NCBI GenBank assembly: GCA_944472155.2
Contig: OX235274.1
Span: forward strand, 34,098,052-34,162,051
Length of the DNA stretch: 64,000 nucleotides
Reading direction: 5' to 3'
Source of the DNA: Trichobilharzia szidati
Taxonomy: Eukaryota; Platyhelminthes; Trematoda; Strigeidida; Schistosomatidae
Shown here piece by piece: positions 1 to 9,605 of the stretch. The position numbers were made by a program, and so were the translations under genes. Numbering within the stretch: position 1 is the first letter of the stretch; each line of letters begins with the position of its first letter. Below the pieces are notes generated by a model that saw nothing but the letters and a program-made list of their open reading frames with translations, had not been told where the DNA came from and made no database searches.

Positions 1-2338
1 GGAGTGAGAGGTTAATCACACTCTCTTTCTGTATGCATAAGTCTGGTTTAAATCGTTTGATTGCGATCGCTTCGGCAAATCGTAGTAAATTTGCTGTCCT
101 TTGTCTATTTAATATTTTGAAGGACTTAGAGATCTCTACGAGATGTCCGGTATCAACAATATGTCTGGTAATTGCACTCTGAGAATATTTGCTTCCTTTC
201 AGGCATAGGTTTCTTGGAATATGTTCAGAAAACCGGATAGAAGCCCTTCTTTCTGTCCTTCCAATGTACTTGCTCCCGCAAGTGCACGTAAATTCATAAA
301 CGCAGTTGGAGGTGACATCAGCAGGGTATTTATCCAGTTTTGAGTTGATCATGGAAGGAGTGGTGTTGTATACTGTTATGAGTTTTGCTGCCGGGAAGCT
401 TCTATTTATTGCTCCTTTCAGTCTTCTGTCAATCTTTTGTGAAACTGCATCTCCTTTGAATGGGAGACAAATAAACACTTTTTTCTTTTCTACAGTTGGA
501 TGCTTTTCTTTCTTATCTTTTTCTCTGCTGTACTTCTGTATAAAGCCTTTAGGATATCCGTTTTCCCTCAGGCATTTCTCGATGAAATCTAGTTCTTCTT
601 CGACCTTGTTTGGTGAACATAGCTTCCTGGCTCTGTCGTACAAAGTCCTCACTAATCCACGTTTATAGCTTATGGGACAAAAGCTGTTATAGTGAAGATA
701 TTGTCCAGTCCAGGTTTCTTTTCTATAGATGGACTTTTCAATTATGCCTTCGTTTGTTCTTTTTACATTTAGATCCAGGAAATTGAACTCATTTTTATGT
801 TCATATTCCATGGTGAACTTGATATTTGGATGAATCTCATTTAGGCGATCATATAATGCCGATGCGTGATCCATGTCGTTGCAAACAACAAATGTGTCAT
901 CAACATATCGGCGATAGTAGGTTGTTCCATTGATAGCAGAACTTAGTTGTGTCTGTTCAAGGTAGCCCATGAAGATATCAGCCAGGATAGGTCCCAGAGG
1001 TGAACCCATAGCGACCCCATCAATTTGTCGGTAGAGTTGATTGTCGAATTTGAATTGAATATCTTTTGTGCAGAGCAGCAGTAGTCGCTTCATCTCTGTT
1101 TCCGGTAACGGTAGTAGATCCGTTTGTTTACAAATGATATCAATCGTTTCCATCAGTGGTACGTTTGTGAACAAGGAGGTCACGTCATACGATACCATGA
1201 GTTTGTCTGATATGTCAATGTTGTCAACTTCCTTGGAGAATTGGTAGCTATCCTTCAGGCTATGGGTTGCAAATTTAATTCGAATTGGCTCTATGGAATC
1301 AGCTAACCATTGAGCTAACTTGTGGCATGGTGAGTCAATCATTGACAAGATTGGTCTTAAAGGCACGTTTGCTTTATGGATTTTCGGTAGGCCGTACATA
1401 AAAGGCAGGCGTCCACCTTTTGACTTCAGTTTATTGTATGTTTCGCTGTTGATTAGTTTCTTCATTAGAAGTTCTTTGAGACATTTATTTACTTTATTTT
1501 CAAACGACGTTGTGCCATCTTTTTTGTTGTCTACTTGGAATTTTTCTTTGTCGTTTAGAATTGTCATCATTTTATGAATATAATCAGCTTTGTTCATTAT
1601 AACAACCCCAGAGCCTTTATCAGGTCTAAATATGACGATTTCATCGTTCTCATATAGTTTCTTCAGAGCTATTCTATGCTCTTCGGTCAGCATCTTTTGC
1701 TTCTCCATTGGCGATATGTGGTATTGGTTAGCAATATCAACAAGTTTAGACTTTAGCCATCCTCTTTTGTCTTCGTCTAAGGGTTTCAGGTCGTGGAGTT
1801 GATGGTATAAGTGTTCGAATTGTGCTTCTGTATCTATACGACTGATCTGCTTCTTGGGGACGTGAAACTTGAATCCTAGAGATAAGGCTTCTAATTCGAT
1901 TTTGTTTAATTGTAATTTTGATAGATTACAGACGTAGCGTTCAGGTGATTCTGGGAATTCTTCGATTAGCTTCTCTTTCACCAACGCTTTTGTCAGCTGA
2001 GTTTCATAATCCTTGGATGTTTTTGATTGTAGCTCTTTGATAAAATTCATGAATTTTAGCCAGCAAATAATATTAAGCTCGCTTAGTAGGGTATCATAGG
2101 TAGCCAGACGAGATTTCAATTCGGAGAGGTACTGGTATGAGGATTCGATGTGAGATTTTGTTATTCGTCGGAGATTCTTTTGGGAAGGTGGGAGTTTAGC
2201 CGATCGCACTTGTTTTAGGAAATGCCGTGGGAAACAACCTGTTTGTAAACACTGTTCATAGAACCTGATTTTTGCTGATTCTCTAGATATTCTGCATCGA
2301 GTGGTCACCACCTGATTCAGTGACTTAATAGTTTTTGT
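1..2338 (-). CDS. Penelope-like element ORF (PLE-D), RT plus GIY-YIG, open at window edge
   Basis: Read on the minus strand, codons from 2338 down to 2 contain no stop (about 779 codons); the frame begins after TAG at 2339-2341 and leaves the window before its stop. The first in-frame ATG is at 2050, so the true start is unclear. Motifs in order: DKGSGVV near residue 240, YGLPKIHK near 315, SYDVTSLFTNVP near 383, MGSPLGP near 444, catalytic YVDDTF near 478, then CVYEFTCTCGSKYIGRT near 679 followed by R and EH residues. This is the usual order of Penelope-like retroelements: reverse transcriptase, connector, C-terminal GIY-YIG endonuclease. It is the only retroelement frame in the window without visible lesions, so it may be young. 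The C-terminal segment matches the fragment at 35280-35417. Function (target-primed reverse transcription) is family knowledge. Confidence 0.93.
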
Positions 2339-2586
2339 CTAACCCTTCCCCCCTCTTTTCAACTCTGAAAGTGTATAAATTGATGATGATAACGTAAACT
2401 AAAATTGTAATGCTTTCATTCTTTTTTTTGGATGCGTCAATTTTATCTCTTCTCTACTACTAATCAGACATTAAAGTATGTTATTATCATTTATATAACC
2501 ATTGTAATTTCAGGTAGTCTGCAGCTGATGAGAACCTGTGAAATAGAATGATATCATTTTATACTGCAAATTTTGTCTTCCTTTCT
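2339..2586. other. Unassigned sequence upstream of PLE-D
   Basis: About 250 bases between the stop preceding the PLE-D frame and the start of the duplicated segment. It could be the 5' leader of PLE-D. A hammerhead-like fold on the plus strand is listed separately. No coding signal seen. Confidence 0.4.
2518..2568 (+). ncRNA. Hammerhead-like fold, weak stem II
   Basis: Core CTGATGA at 2525-2531 and GAAA at 2540-2543. Stem I pairs 2520-2524 (TGCAG) with 2564-2568 (CTGCA). Stem III pairs 2543-2550 with 2555-2562 and leaves A2563 as the cleavage nucleotide, exactly at the stem I border. Stem II (2532-2539) is poor: one wobble, one mismatch. It is antisense to the neighbouring PLE-D. Geometry is right, but stem II argues for a relic or coincidence. 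Confidence 0.25.
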
Positions 2587-3828
2587 TTATCGAAATGGAT
2601 ATTTTTCTAGCTAGACGTGTGAACGTGTTAAAGCCCATATCTATCGATCAAATTTAAAACTAATGCCAAGCTTAGATTACGATAAGATGGAAATCTACGA
2701 AGATCAATATACCGCAAGTCAAAATCCAGTATACAGCTGACCAACTTTCTCAGTTCTGTCCCCGTAAGCAGGGGAAGGCATCTCATGACCTTTCTCTTGA
2801 TGAAAGTCATTCTGAATCAGTTGAATGAACAATCGATGTCTAACCGACTTCATCGATAAACATCTGATCAGAACCAGCCGATATTTTGAGAACTTTGGAT
2901 GTGATGAGTGGAGGACTGATTGTAAATCTGAAATTTAAGGCATATTTGGTTAGCGAAGTTCTTCTGGGCCACCCTTCGAGAACAATTCGAGAAATCTCCT
3001 CAGCTCAGCCTATACGCCTCACTTTCTTCACACATTATCATATTCCACAAAATATCCGGGACGAAATCGCGCGGTTGTCAGCTTGAAAATGCAATTGACA
3101 ACACACTTGCTCCTGAGCAGCGAAGTACACAGGCGTTGATCAGATAGGCCCAAGAACATAATCGACACGGTCGTCAGGAAGAGTACACAGGATGGTCAAC
3201 AGCCCAGTGCTGAGGCGCACCATTACTACTGGCTACACAACACTTTCAAAGAATTCATTCTTAGTCACATATAAGTAACATATATTTTCGAAATGGTTCA
3301 GCCTGTGTCTTCATGCAGCTGGGGCTTCAGCAACATGCAGGGTGGAAACCTGACCTTTCCGTACGAAAATAATTTGTCCCACTTCCCTTACTGCCTTAAC
3401 CCAAGTGTCGTGTTGTGTTGTTGTGTCATGAAACCTATGTAGTTCTCTGCATTTACAACATCTTACTTTTGGAGCCTATAATTCTCTGTTGTCTTGTCCC
3501 CTATGAATCATTTTCAGACGACCATTTTTCATTTTACTGGTTTTCTATCAATCTTGCCGTATACGTAGGCTTATCCACAATTTTTCGCGTACTTTAATGA
3601 CTGAATATCTTTGTTTTGTTCTGTCATTTAAGTGAAAAGAATTTCCGACGTCTGTTATCGATTAAGTTTCATATATAAATTGCCAAACAACTGTGCAGCT
3701 TTGAAGTGAATTTACTTGTGTTGAATAAACGAGAGGATAGTGTTTGTAGTATAATATGCTGTCTCTTCTTTATACCCGCCAGTTTACAAGCTTCATCAGT
3801 ATGTTGAATCAATAATATAGAGCCGTTG

Positions 3829-4020
3829 AATCGGGTCCCAGTGGCTGAATGGTATACGAGCTTGCCCTGTAACCGGAAGGTCCTGGGTTCGAATCCCAGT
3901 GGGCGCATACTGCCGATGATTCCCAAACCAGGATGAAACAGCAGCTGTCCAGTACTCCCTGGTTTTCAATGGTTCACTAACTGATATCAGTCCGTGATCA
4001 ACTAGTAAAAAAAATAAATA
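3829..4020 (+). mobile_element. SINE-A copy 1 (tRNA-derived SINE with hammerhead fold)
   Basis: A tRNA-like head has an A-box-like GTGGCTGAATGGT and a B box GGTTCGAATCC near 3889, with a good T-arm. It is followed at once by a hammerhead-like fold (3908-3954), a body with the string CTCCCTGGTTTTCAATGG, and an A-rich tail near 4005-4020. Other copies: 13687-13880, the split copy 7647/9605, and a diverged minus copy near 50090-50240. The plan (pol III promoter then ribozyme) resembles Sm-alpha, but the sequence differs. Confidence 0.75.
3908..3954 (+). ncRNA. Hammerhead ribozyme-like fold in SINE-A copy 1
   Basis: Stem I is TACTG (3908-3912) with CAGTA (3950-3954). Core is CCGATGA (3913-3919), one change (U4 to C) from CTGATGA. 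Stem II is short (TCC/GGA). GAAA at 3935-3938 leads into stem III ACAGC/GCTGT, followed by C3949, so predicted cleavage after GTC lies between 3949 and 3950. U4C probably impairs this copy; the geometry suggests an ancestral active ribozyme. Confidence 0.65.
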
Positions 4021-4429
4021 CGTTGGATCATTGTTACTTTTCACAAGCAGCTATATACACCTGCAAGTATGAGACAAATGTCGTGGAACAAATTGAGTAT
4101 ATTTTGTTTGCAGAGGTGGATGTGGAGTACGCGTCACAATCTCGTTAATGAGCATTATCTAAATTCAACCGGAAACAACACATTTTGTGATTGACTTCTT
4201 GGGAAAACTGGCCCTCCTTGCCGGTGAATACAATTCAACCGGCACTCCAACACTGAATCTGTGTGCCAAATTCAACTGTCTGAAACCACAGACAAGGCTT
4301 CAGGCGCTTTTTTTGTAGCAGCATCTCAAAACCAGGATCGGAAAGTAAATTCAGACCTTCATCTCTCTAGAATCAGTTTGAAAGTCGTCTTCACTCACTA
4401 TAAACAATTAAATCCGGATTTGCAACACT

Positions 4430-4790
4430 AATATTAAATCCGTCACTTCTTCTATGTGGTTCAGAAACTGACACTGCTCCTCATGGAAAGCATTCCCAAC
4501 AGACTGAAGAATTTCATCAACGTCTGCATTTGCTGGCTGCATATTATTGATGATCAGATGATCAATCAGGAAGGATTAGCAACGAAATCTCAGGAAACGA
4601 ATCAATCGAGAACGTATTGCTCAACAAATATTAGAAGGAAGATGGAGATGGACCGGACAGATGCTGTAGAGACTGTTGGATGACATCGCGCACCAGTCCA
4701 TTCTGAGTTTGGCATCTGAGAGTGGCATGGAGGAGATTGAGTGAGGAGGAGATGACCGCTTATGCTCCATCGTAGAACTAGCTACAGAAG
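4430..4790 (+). pseudogene. Decayed LINE RT C-terminal tail
   Basis: Across frames one can read a run resembling NRLKNFINVCICWLHI, then a basic stretch with RRKMEMDRTDAVET and DDIAHQS. This resembles the C-terminal tail of RTE-type and related non-LTR reverse transcriptases (INRCLR..I, then KWRWIGHTLR, then DDI..QSL.W.P.G.R). Stops and frameshifts are frequent. The identification rests on pattern memory only. Confidence 0.5.
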
Positions 4791-4920
4791 ACTGCAGAAA
4801 ACAAGCTGAAACAGAGATGTTCTGATGAAACCCTATGTCTTACCCTAAACCTAATGGAATAATAATAACAAAATTGAAATAAAAATAATATAAAGTCCTT
4901 CCAGCCATATTGAAATAAGT

Positions 4921-4970
4921 AATTCCAACGTTTCGTTCGGCAATCTGGTCCGAACTTCTTCAGGGAAATT
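4921..4970 (-). ncRNA. PLE-A hammerhead ribozyme, left arm
   Basis: Minus-strand copy of the fold detailed at 6323-6372: core CTGAAGA, perfect 6-bp stem II (GTTCGG/CCGAAC), GAAAC, minimal stem III ACGT, stem I TTCC/GGAA. No core differences from the right-arm copy. Confidence 0.72.
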
Positions 4971-5538
4971 AATCAAAATTAACATAACAGAGGTTTTATA
5001 TATAAAAGGCACATCATTTTAAAATCTTTGTCCAATCATGATTCATAAACACAAGTATTAACAAGTATAATAAACAAAATTGTATGAGCTGTGATCAAAA
5101 TTTGACCTCGGACTTACAAATATTGGTCTACTTTTGTTAAACACTTTAAACAGAGTGTGTGGGTAAACAGTTGTAAAACATTTCTTAACGTCTCCATAGG
5201 AAGATATAGACAGTCAGGAATATGACCAAGTATTATTAATTAGTGATACATATCCATTTTTATTTATTAATCAGGATTGCCTATGCATCAGCTAACATCA
5301 CAACTTTATGTCTGTTCAAACTGTTAGTATCTAGAATTTTATGATTAGACGTATTTTCAAAATTATGGTGTTTAGGATTAGAGTTTAGTTTAAGCACCCT
5401 GTCGAACTTATTGCATTATCTTCTTCCTGAATATTGAGCTGCCTTATTCGACCTACTGGGGTTGTCAGGTGACTCGACAGCTACGGATTTAGGATGTGCA
5501 TTTTTATATATAAAACCTCTGTTATGTTAATTTTGATT

Positions 5539-5587
5539 AATTTCCCTGAAGAAGTTCGGACCAGATTGCCGAACGAAATGTTGGAAT
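5539..5587 (+). ncRNA. PLE-A hammerhead ribozyme, internal repeat
   Basis: Same fold as at 6323-6372 but with GAAATGTT in place of GAAACGTT; the changed base still allows a wobble pair in the two-pair stem III. Confidence 0.65.
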
Positions 5588-5625
5588 TACTTATTTCAAT
5601 ATCGCTGAGATTTTACAAATATAAT

Positions 5626-5877
5626 TTTTTACAAATGTCTACTTCTCACTCGGCGCCCAAATATTTTAGAACTATTCGGTCAAATCTTGACGACAGTTCA
5701 TTTGAATTATTTTGCAATCGAATTAAATTAACAAAGAAACTATGTAGTTGGTACAATCATCGTGTTTTCAGTCTCCGTTGTCTGGAACAAAATGCACATC
5801 CTAAATCCGTAGCTGTCGAGTCACCTGACAACCCCAGTAGGTCGAATAAGGCAGCTCAATATTCAGGAAGAAGATAA
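5626..5877 (+). pseudogene. PLE-A N-terminal coding remnant joined to C-terminal tail
   Basis: The frame following the internal terminal repeat contains LTKKLCSWYNHRVFSLRC and ends at 5875-5877; it probably represents the start of the PLE-A ORF. Past the stop, the same strand gives a tail ending like ...LADAxAILINK, matching the end of the GIY-YIG frame at 8175. The RT and most of the endonuclease are deleted, so it cannot encode an active protein. Confidence 0.55.
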
Positions 5878-6322
5878 TGCAATAAGTTCGACAGGGTGCT
5901 TAAACTAAACTCTAATCCTAAACACCATAATTTTGAAAATACGTCTAATCATAAAATTCTAGATACTAGCAGTTTGAACGGACATGAAGGTTTGATGTTA
6001 GCTGATGCATAGGCAATCCTGATTAATAAATAAAAATGGATATGTATCACTAATTAATAATACTTGGTCATATTCCTGACTGTCTATATCTTCCTATGGA
6101 GACGTTAAGAAATGTTTTACAACTGTTTACCCACACACTCTGTTTAAAGTGTTTAACAAAAGTAGACCAATATTTGTAAGTCCGAGGTCAAATTTTGATC
6201 ACAGCTCATACAATTTTGTTTATTATACTTGTTAATACTTATGTTTATGAATCATGATTGGACAAAGATTTTAAAATGATGTGCCTTTTATATATAAAAC
6301 CTCTGTTATGTTAATTTTGATT

Positions 6323-6372
6323 AATTTCCCTGAAGAAGTTCGGACCAGATTGCCGAACGAAACGTTGGAATT
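6323..6372 (+). ncRNA. PLE-A hammerhead ribozyme, right end
   Basis: Core CTGAAGA at 6330-6336; stem II 6338-6343 (GTTCGG) with 6353-6358 (CCGAAC) and a 9-nt loop; GAAA at 6359-6362; two-pair stem III ACGT; predicted cut between T6366 and G6367; stem I GGAA (6367-6370) with TTCC (6326-6329). One extra A (6337) separates core and stem II in every PLE-A copy seen. Minimal type I hammerheads in PLE terminal repeats have been reported, which supports the call. Confidence 0.75.
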
Positions 6373-6433
6373 ACTTATTTCAATATCGCTGAGATTTTAC
6401 AAATATAATTTTTTACAAATACCTTCCAGCCAT

Positions 6434-7646
6434 GATAGGCAAAACTGACAACTATTTTTTTCTGAATCCACAACCTGGGCATTAACTTGCTGATCACTAC
6501 AGTGATACGTAGTAGACTGGGTCTAACTTCTTTAATTAACCTAAATGATTATGTAGCCTAGATTTCATGATTACTACCTACCAGGTAACAAGCGATTGCA
6601 TTATTGAAGACATATCTATCATCTAGTAGCAAATTCTTGAAGTATGTTTCTAAATGCTGTCAGAATTTGTTCTTTCTGTTCGTAAATGAAAGTTGCGACG
6701 TGACAATCTTTGGTTGTCTCAGTGAGCCATTTTACTCGAAGAAGTGCAACTAACCAGGCAGCTGCATAAGTTACTTTTCAAAGAATAAATTGTTCTGTAT
6801 TTAATTCTTTTAAATAATTTACCACCTTAGAATAAAAGCTTTGTGAAGGCTAGTTTCTCCCCAACAGTATCAAATTCAGTTTTAATACCAGGTATACTCA
6901 GTTTATTCCATTTGTTCTCTTGCTTAACAGTACTAAAATACAAATCGATAAACCAGCTAATTTAAACCTGACAAAATTCACGCCATTACTTTCAATAACT
7001 ATTGAACAGCGTGCATTTAAATAATGATGTCTACCTTGTGTTTATATGAAGAGAAACAAATATATTTTTGCATTAATTTTAGTAGAGATATCCTTCCGGA
7101 AATAGTTTTATACATAATCAGGAATGGATAATCATTATGACTATTATTTATTATGGTGATATTTTTATTTAAAAAGAAGATTCTATCTACATTGTAAAAC
7201 ACTACCAACCCTCATCATTTATCATAATAATAAGTCCTAGTATACACTTGTTTTGTTTATAATTTCCAAACGGGAATGTTCAAAATATTTAGCACATGAA
7301 AACGTATTGTGCAACATAAATTTGTGTATATTCAAATAAAGCGTAGTGTTTTGTAGGCTTGTTATTATTATTGGTACTGTATAATTTAATGTCTAGACGT
7401 CATCACTTTCTATTTCTGTAAAAGATACGGGGATGTTGCATTAATTAAACAAAAAGATACTCACCTTGAGGTTATAACAAAGCAGTTCAATATCTGATGC
7501 TCTCTAGTAACTTGCTATCGGATGGAGTTTCCTGGAGTTCTAGTGAGAAGTCATGACCATTGAGGTCGGCAGTGAGGATGGAGTTGGTTGGTGATCGCAC
7601 TAAAACCACGAATTGGTAGAATTTAGAATTCATTGGCTGGTCATTG
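6434..7646. other. Unrecognised AT-rich intergenic sequence
   Basis: No tRNA-like box, LINE/PLE motif or convincing frame recognised on either strand; the longest frame (7017-7208, minus) is low-complexity AT-rich. Confidence 0.5.
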
Positions 7647-7725
7647 AATAGGGTCCTAGTGGCTGAATGGTATACGAACTTGTAAAAAATTATATTTGTA
7701 AAATCTCAGCGAAATCGAAATGATT

Positions 7726-7775
7726 AATTCCAACGTTTCGTTCGGCAATCTGGTCCGAACTTCTTCAGGGAAATT
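7726..7775 (-). ncRNA. PLE-A hammerhead ribozyme at 3' end of coding copy
   Basis: Minus-strand fold identical in core, stem II and stem III to 6323-6372 (CTGAAGA + A, GTTCGG/CCGAAC, GAAACGTT). It lies about 400 bases beyond the GIY-YIG stop, which places the ribozyme in the 3' terminal repeat of the element. Confidence 0.72.
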
Positions 7776-8174
7776 AATCGAAATTAACATAACAGAGGTT
7801 TATATATAAAAGGAACATCTCTTGTTTTTGAAACTTTGTCCAGTCACATGAATCATGAAACAGGTATCAACAGGTATAGTTGTATGAATTGCGATCAAAA
7901 TTTGACCTCAGACTTTCAAAATTAGTCTACTTTTGTTCAAATATATGTGTATATGCAGTATATAATGGTGTGGGTGTGTGGGTGAACAGCCATAAAACAT
8001 TTGTTATTCTCATATGAGCTGTCATCAAGATTTGACCGGATAGTTGTAAAATAATTGAGATTTTTTTTACAAATATAATATAATTTTATAAATTTGTTAT
8101 TCTCTCCATAAGAAGACGTAGACAATCGGAAATTTTGACCAAGTATGACTAATTGTTGATGCATATCCAATTTT

Positions 8175-8510
8175 TTATTTATTAGTCAGGATTTGCCATG
8201 CATCAGCTAACATCACACCTTCACGTCTGTTCAAACTGTTGGGATTCACCCATATATGTAGGGCTTCTGCAGTCAGTCTTTCTTTATACGGACCAAAACC
8301 TTTCTGTGAAACCTTGGTCTTATCAAAGTCGATTTTGTGTCCCATTTCTATCGAATGCAGTGCAATCGCTGAGTTGTTTTTTTCTAGCTTCTTCAAGTCT
8401 GCAGAGGTCTTTGGAGCCAACTTTAGACATTGTTTATGCTCTTCCACTCTTACATTTACCTGTCTGGAAGTTTCTCCTACATATACGGCGTTACAGTCCC
8501 CACAATTGAT
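8175..8510 (-). pseudogene. PLE-A GIY-YIG endonuclease domain
   Basis: The minus-strand frame reads QxNCGDCNAVYVGETSRQ then VNVRVEEHKQ and ends LADAWQILTNK followed by a stop at 8175. The pattern C-x2-C-x3-Y(V/I)G-x-T-x-R with a following EH is the PLE GIY-YIG signature. The frame is closed upstream by a stop near 8530 and the RT is truncated, so it is a remnant. Without those lesions it would cut target DNA for insertion. Confidence 0.8.
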
Positions 8511-8682
8511 CTGGTATACGCAATTCTACTGGTTTTCTTGTTCTATTTTATCCTTAACCTTCACCAGTAATGAGCGTAAGGTGTTAGTTGCACGAAAATA
8601 CACTCTTATGATCGTTGAGGATTCGCTTTATTTCATCGGATGTTTCTTTGCGGTAAGGAATTACCGCAGTACTAACCCAATT

Positions 8683-9029
8683 CTAAGGAGCAGATTTCGA
8701 TTCATCCTTGTCTTCACATTTTAAATCCCTTTTTATGAAGGCATTGGGATAATTATTGGATTCAAGAGTGGATTGAACCAATTTTATTTCCTTGCTAATC
8801 TCTTCCTCCTCAGCAACTAGACGTTTGGCTCTGCTGATCAGATTCTTGGCCACAGTTACTTTGGTGGTAAATGGGTGAGCTGAATAGAAGTCTAGGTATC
8901 TGTCCAAATTTATCGGCTTTCTGAAAATGTTTGTTTTAAATTTGTCATCTAGTTTTCTTTTTACTAAACAGTCCAGGAACGCGAAATCATTCTCATCGGA
9001 TTCAACCTCTTTGGAAAACTTGATAGTTT
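8683..9029 (-). pseudogene. PLE-A RT thumb/connector remnant
   Basis: Minus strand: KFSKEVESDENDFAFLDCLV, then KRKLDD, FRKPINLDRYLDFYSAHP, then an acidic/basic connector ending before 8683. FLDCLVKRK...IFRKP is the conserved block after the catalytic Asp pair in PLEs. It continues the RT fragment at 9377-9474 once the 347-bp insertion is removed. Confidence 0.75.
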
Positions 9030-9376
9030 AGAGACTGCGGGTATCGACGTTCGCGAGTTGTACGGATTATACTAACGCAAGATCTTATACCAACAACTTC
9101 TATAGTGTTCGTTCTTCGAGTACCAAAGATAAAGCAAAAGACCAGATTTTGTCGTCCAAAGTACGTATTATATTTCGGGACCAAATCGCGGGTAGAAATG
9201 AATGCTTAGCTAGCTAGTAATCGTGCACGCACGTGACACGACGGAGTACCAAATGGCGGGGATGCTAGACCGGAAGCCTTCAGCTAAACAAGTCGACTTA
9301 AACAGTGATGGTCAGCATCCAATGTTGAGTGATGATTGCTGTGGTCAATAATTTTGGGGAATTATTTACCGCTACA
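9030..9376 (-). mobile_element. 347-bp short element nested in PLE-A
   Basis: Flanked by ATAGTTT at 9023-9029 and 9377-9383 (7-bp target duplication) and nearly identical to 11296-11640 in opposite orientation. Ends are only loosely inverted (TGTAGCGGTA on one side, GACTGCGGGTA-like on the other). No coding capacity. Could be a non-autonomous DNA element or another short repeat. Confidence 0.7.
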
Positions 9377-9474
9377 ATAGTTTCTGAAATATTGTTTATT
9401 AAGTGAAAAAGTTCATTATTCAACAAACTACGTTTGATTATGACTAAGGTATCATCCACGTATCTTAACCACAT
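9377..9474 (-). pseudogene. PLE-A RT catalytic fragment
   Basis: Minus strand gives MWLRYVDDTLVIIKRSLLNN then HLINNISETI. YVDDTLVI is the catalytic block of PLE reverse transcriptases. Sequence upstream (higher coordinates) is missing: the element is 5' truncated at 9474, where the target duplication begins. Confidence 0.8.
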
Positions 9475-9605
9475 GTATACGAACTTGCCTTGAAACTGGG
9501 AGGTCCTGGGTTGTAACCTTGGTGATGGGTGCGTACTGCTAATGATTCTCAAACCAGTGCTGGTTTTCAATGCTTCTCTAACTGACATCAATCTATGGTC
9601 AAACC

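Larger units (their letters stand above)
2587..4330 (+). repeat. 1.7-kb duplicated segment, copy 1
   Basis: Nearly collinear with 12449-14183 in the same orientation, with scattered substitutions and small indels. Both copies hold the same 66-codon frame (2886-3086 here), a SINE-A at the same relative place, and at the end the start of a CR1-like 5' region. The match stops near 4330, where this copy turns into unrelated sequence while the other continues into the LINE. No protein family recognised in the shared part. Confidence 0.85.
4909..6421 (+). mobile_element. Foldback PLE-A derivative with 12-bp target duplication
   Basis: Flanked by the direct repeat CCTTCCAGCCAT (4897-4908 and 6422-6433). 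Left arm about 4909-5495 is an inverted copy of 5815-6400. The right half reads: PLE-A terminal repeat (5507-5640), a short PLE N-terminal reading frame, then after a deletion the PLE-A C-terminal tail and the terminal repeat again (to 6421). So it is an internally deleted pLTR-ORF-pLTR element with an inverted copy of its own 3' part at its 5' end. Three hammerhead folds lie in the terminal repeats. PLEs with inverted 5' fragments are known from other animals. Confidence 0.85.
7683..9474 (-). mobile_element. PLE-A insertion, 5' truncated, 13-bp target duplication
   Basis: Bounded by GTATACGAACTTG at 7670-7682 and 9475-9487. On the minus strand it starts inside the RT at LRYVDDTLVI (9474 downward), is interrupted by a 347-bp element (9030-9376), resumes with FLDCLVKRK and a connector, then the GIY-YIG frame to 8175, then a 3' region with the hammerhead, ending at 7683. 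It links the hammerhead-bearing terminal repeat to a PLE coding region, identifying the 4909-6421 element as a relative. Confidence 0.85.
7647..9605 (+). mobile_element. SINE-A copy 3, split by a PLE-A insertion
   Basis: The A-box half (GGGTCCTAGTGGCTGAATGG) lies at 7651-7670. The SINE resumes at 9475 with the same 13 bases GTATACGAACTTG found at 7670-7682, continues through a damaged B box (GGTTGTAACC) and the string TACTGCTAATGATTCTC, and ends near 9605. Its ribozyme is inactivated: about 30 bases holding the GAAA strand and stem III are missing compared with copy 1. Confidence 0.8.

Noticed and set aside
3833..3908. Possible functional tRNA gene (Tyr-like anticodon GTA in a cloverleaf)
   Set aside because: It is followed by the SINE-A body and recurs in dispersed, diverged copies; the acceptor stem pairs poorly, so it is a SINE head.
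5494..5877. 127-codon plus-strand gene
   Set aside because: It spans a PLE terminal repeat, hammerhead and deletion junction; only the part after 5626 is PLE coding remnant.
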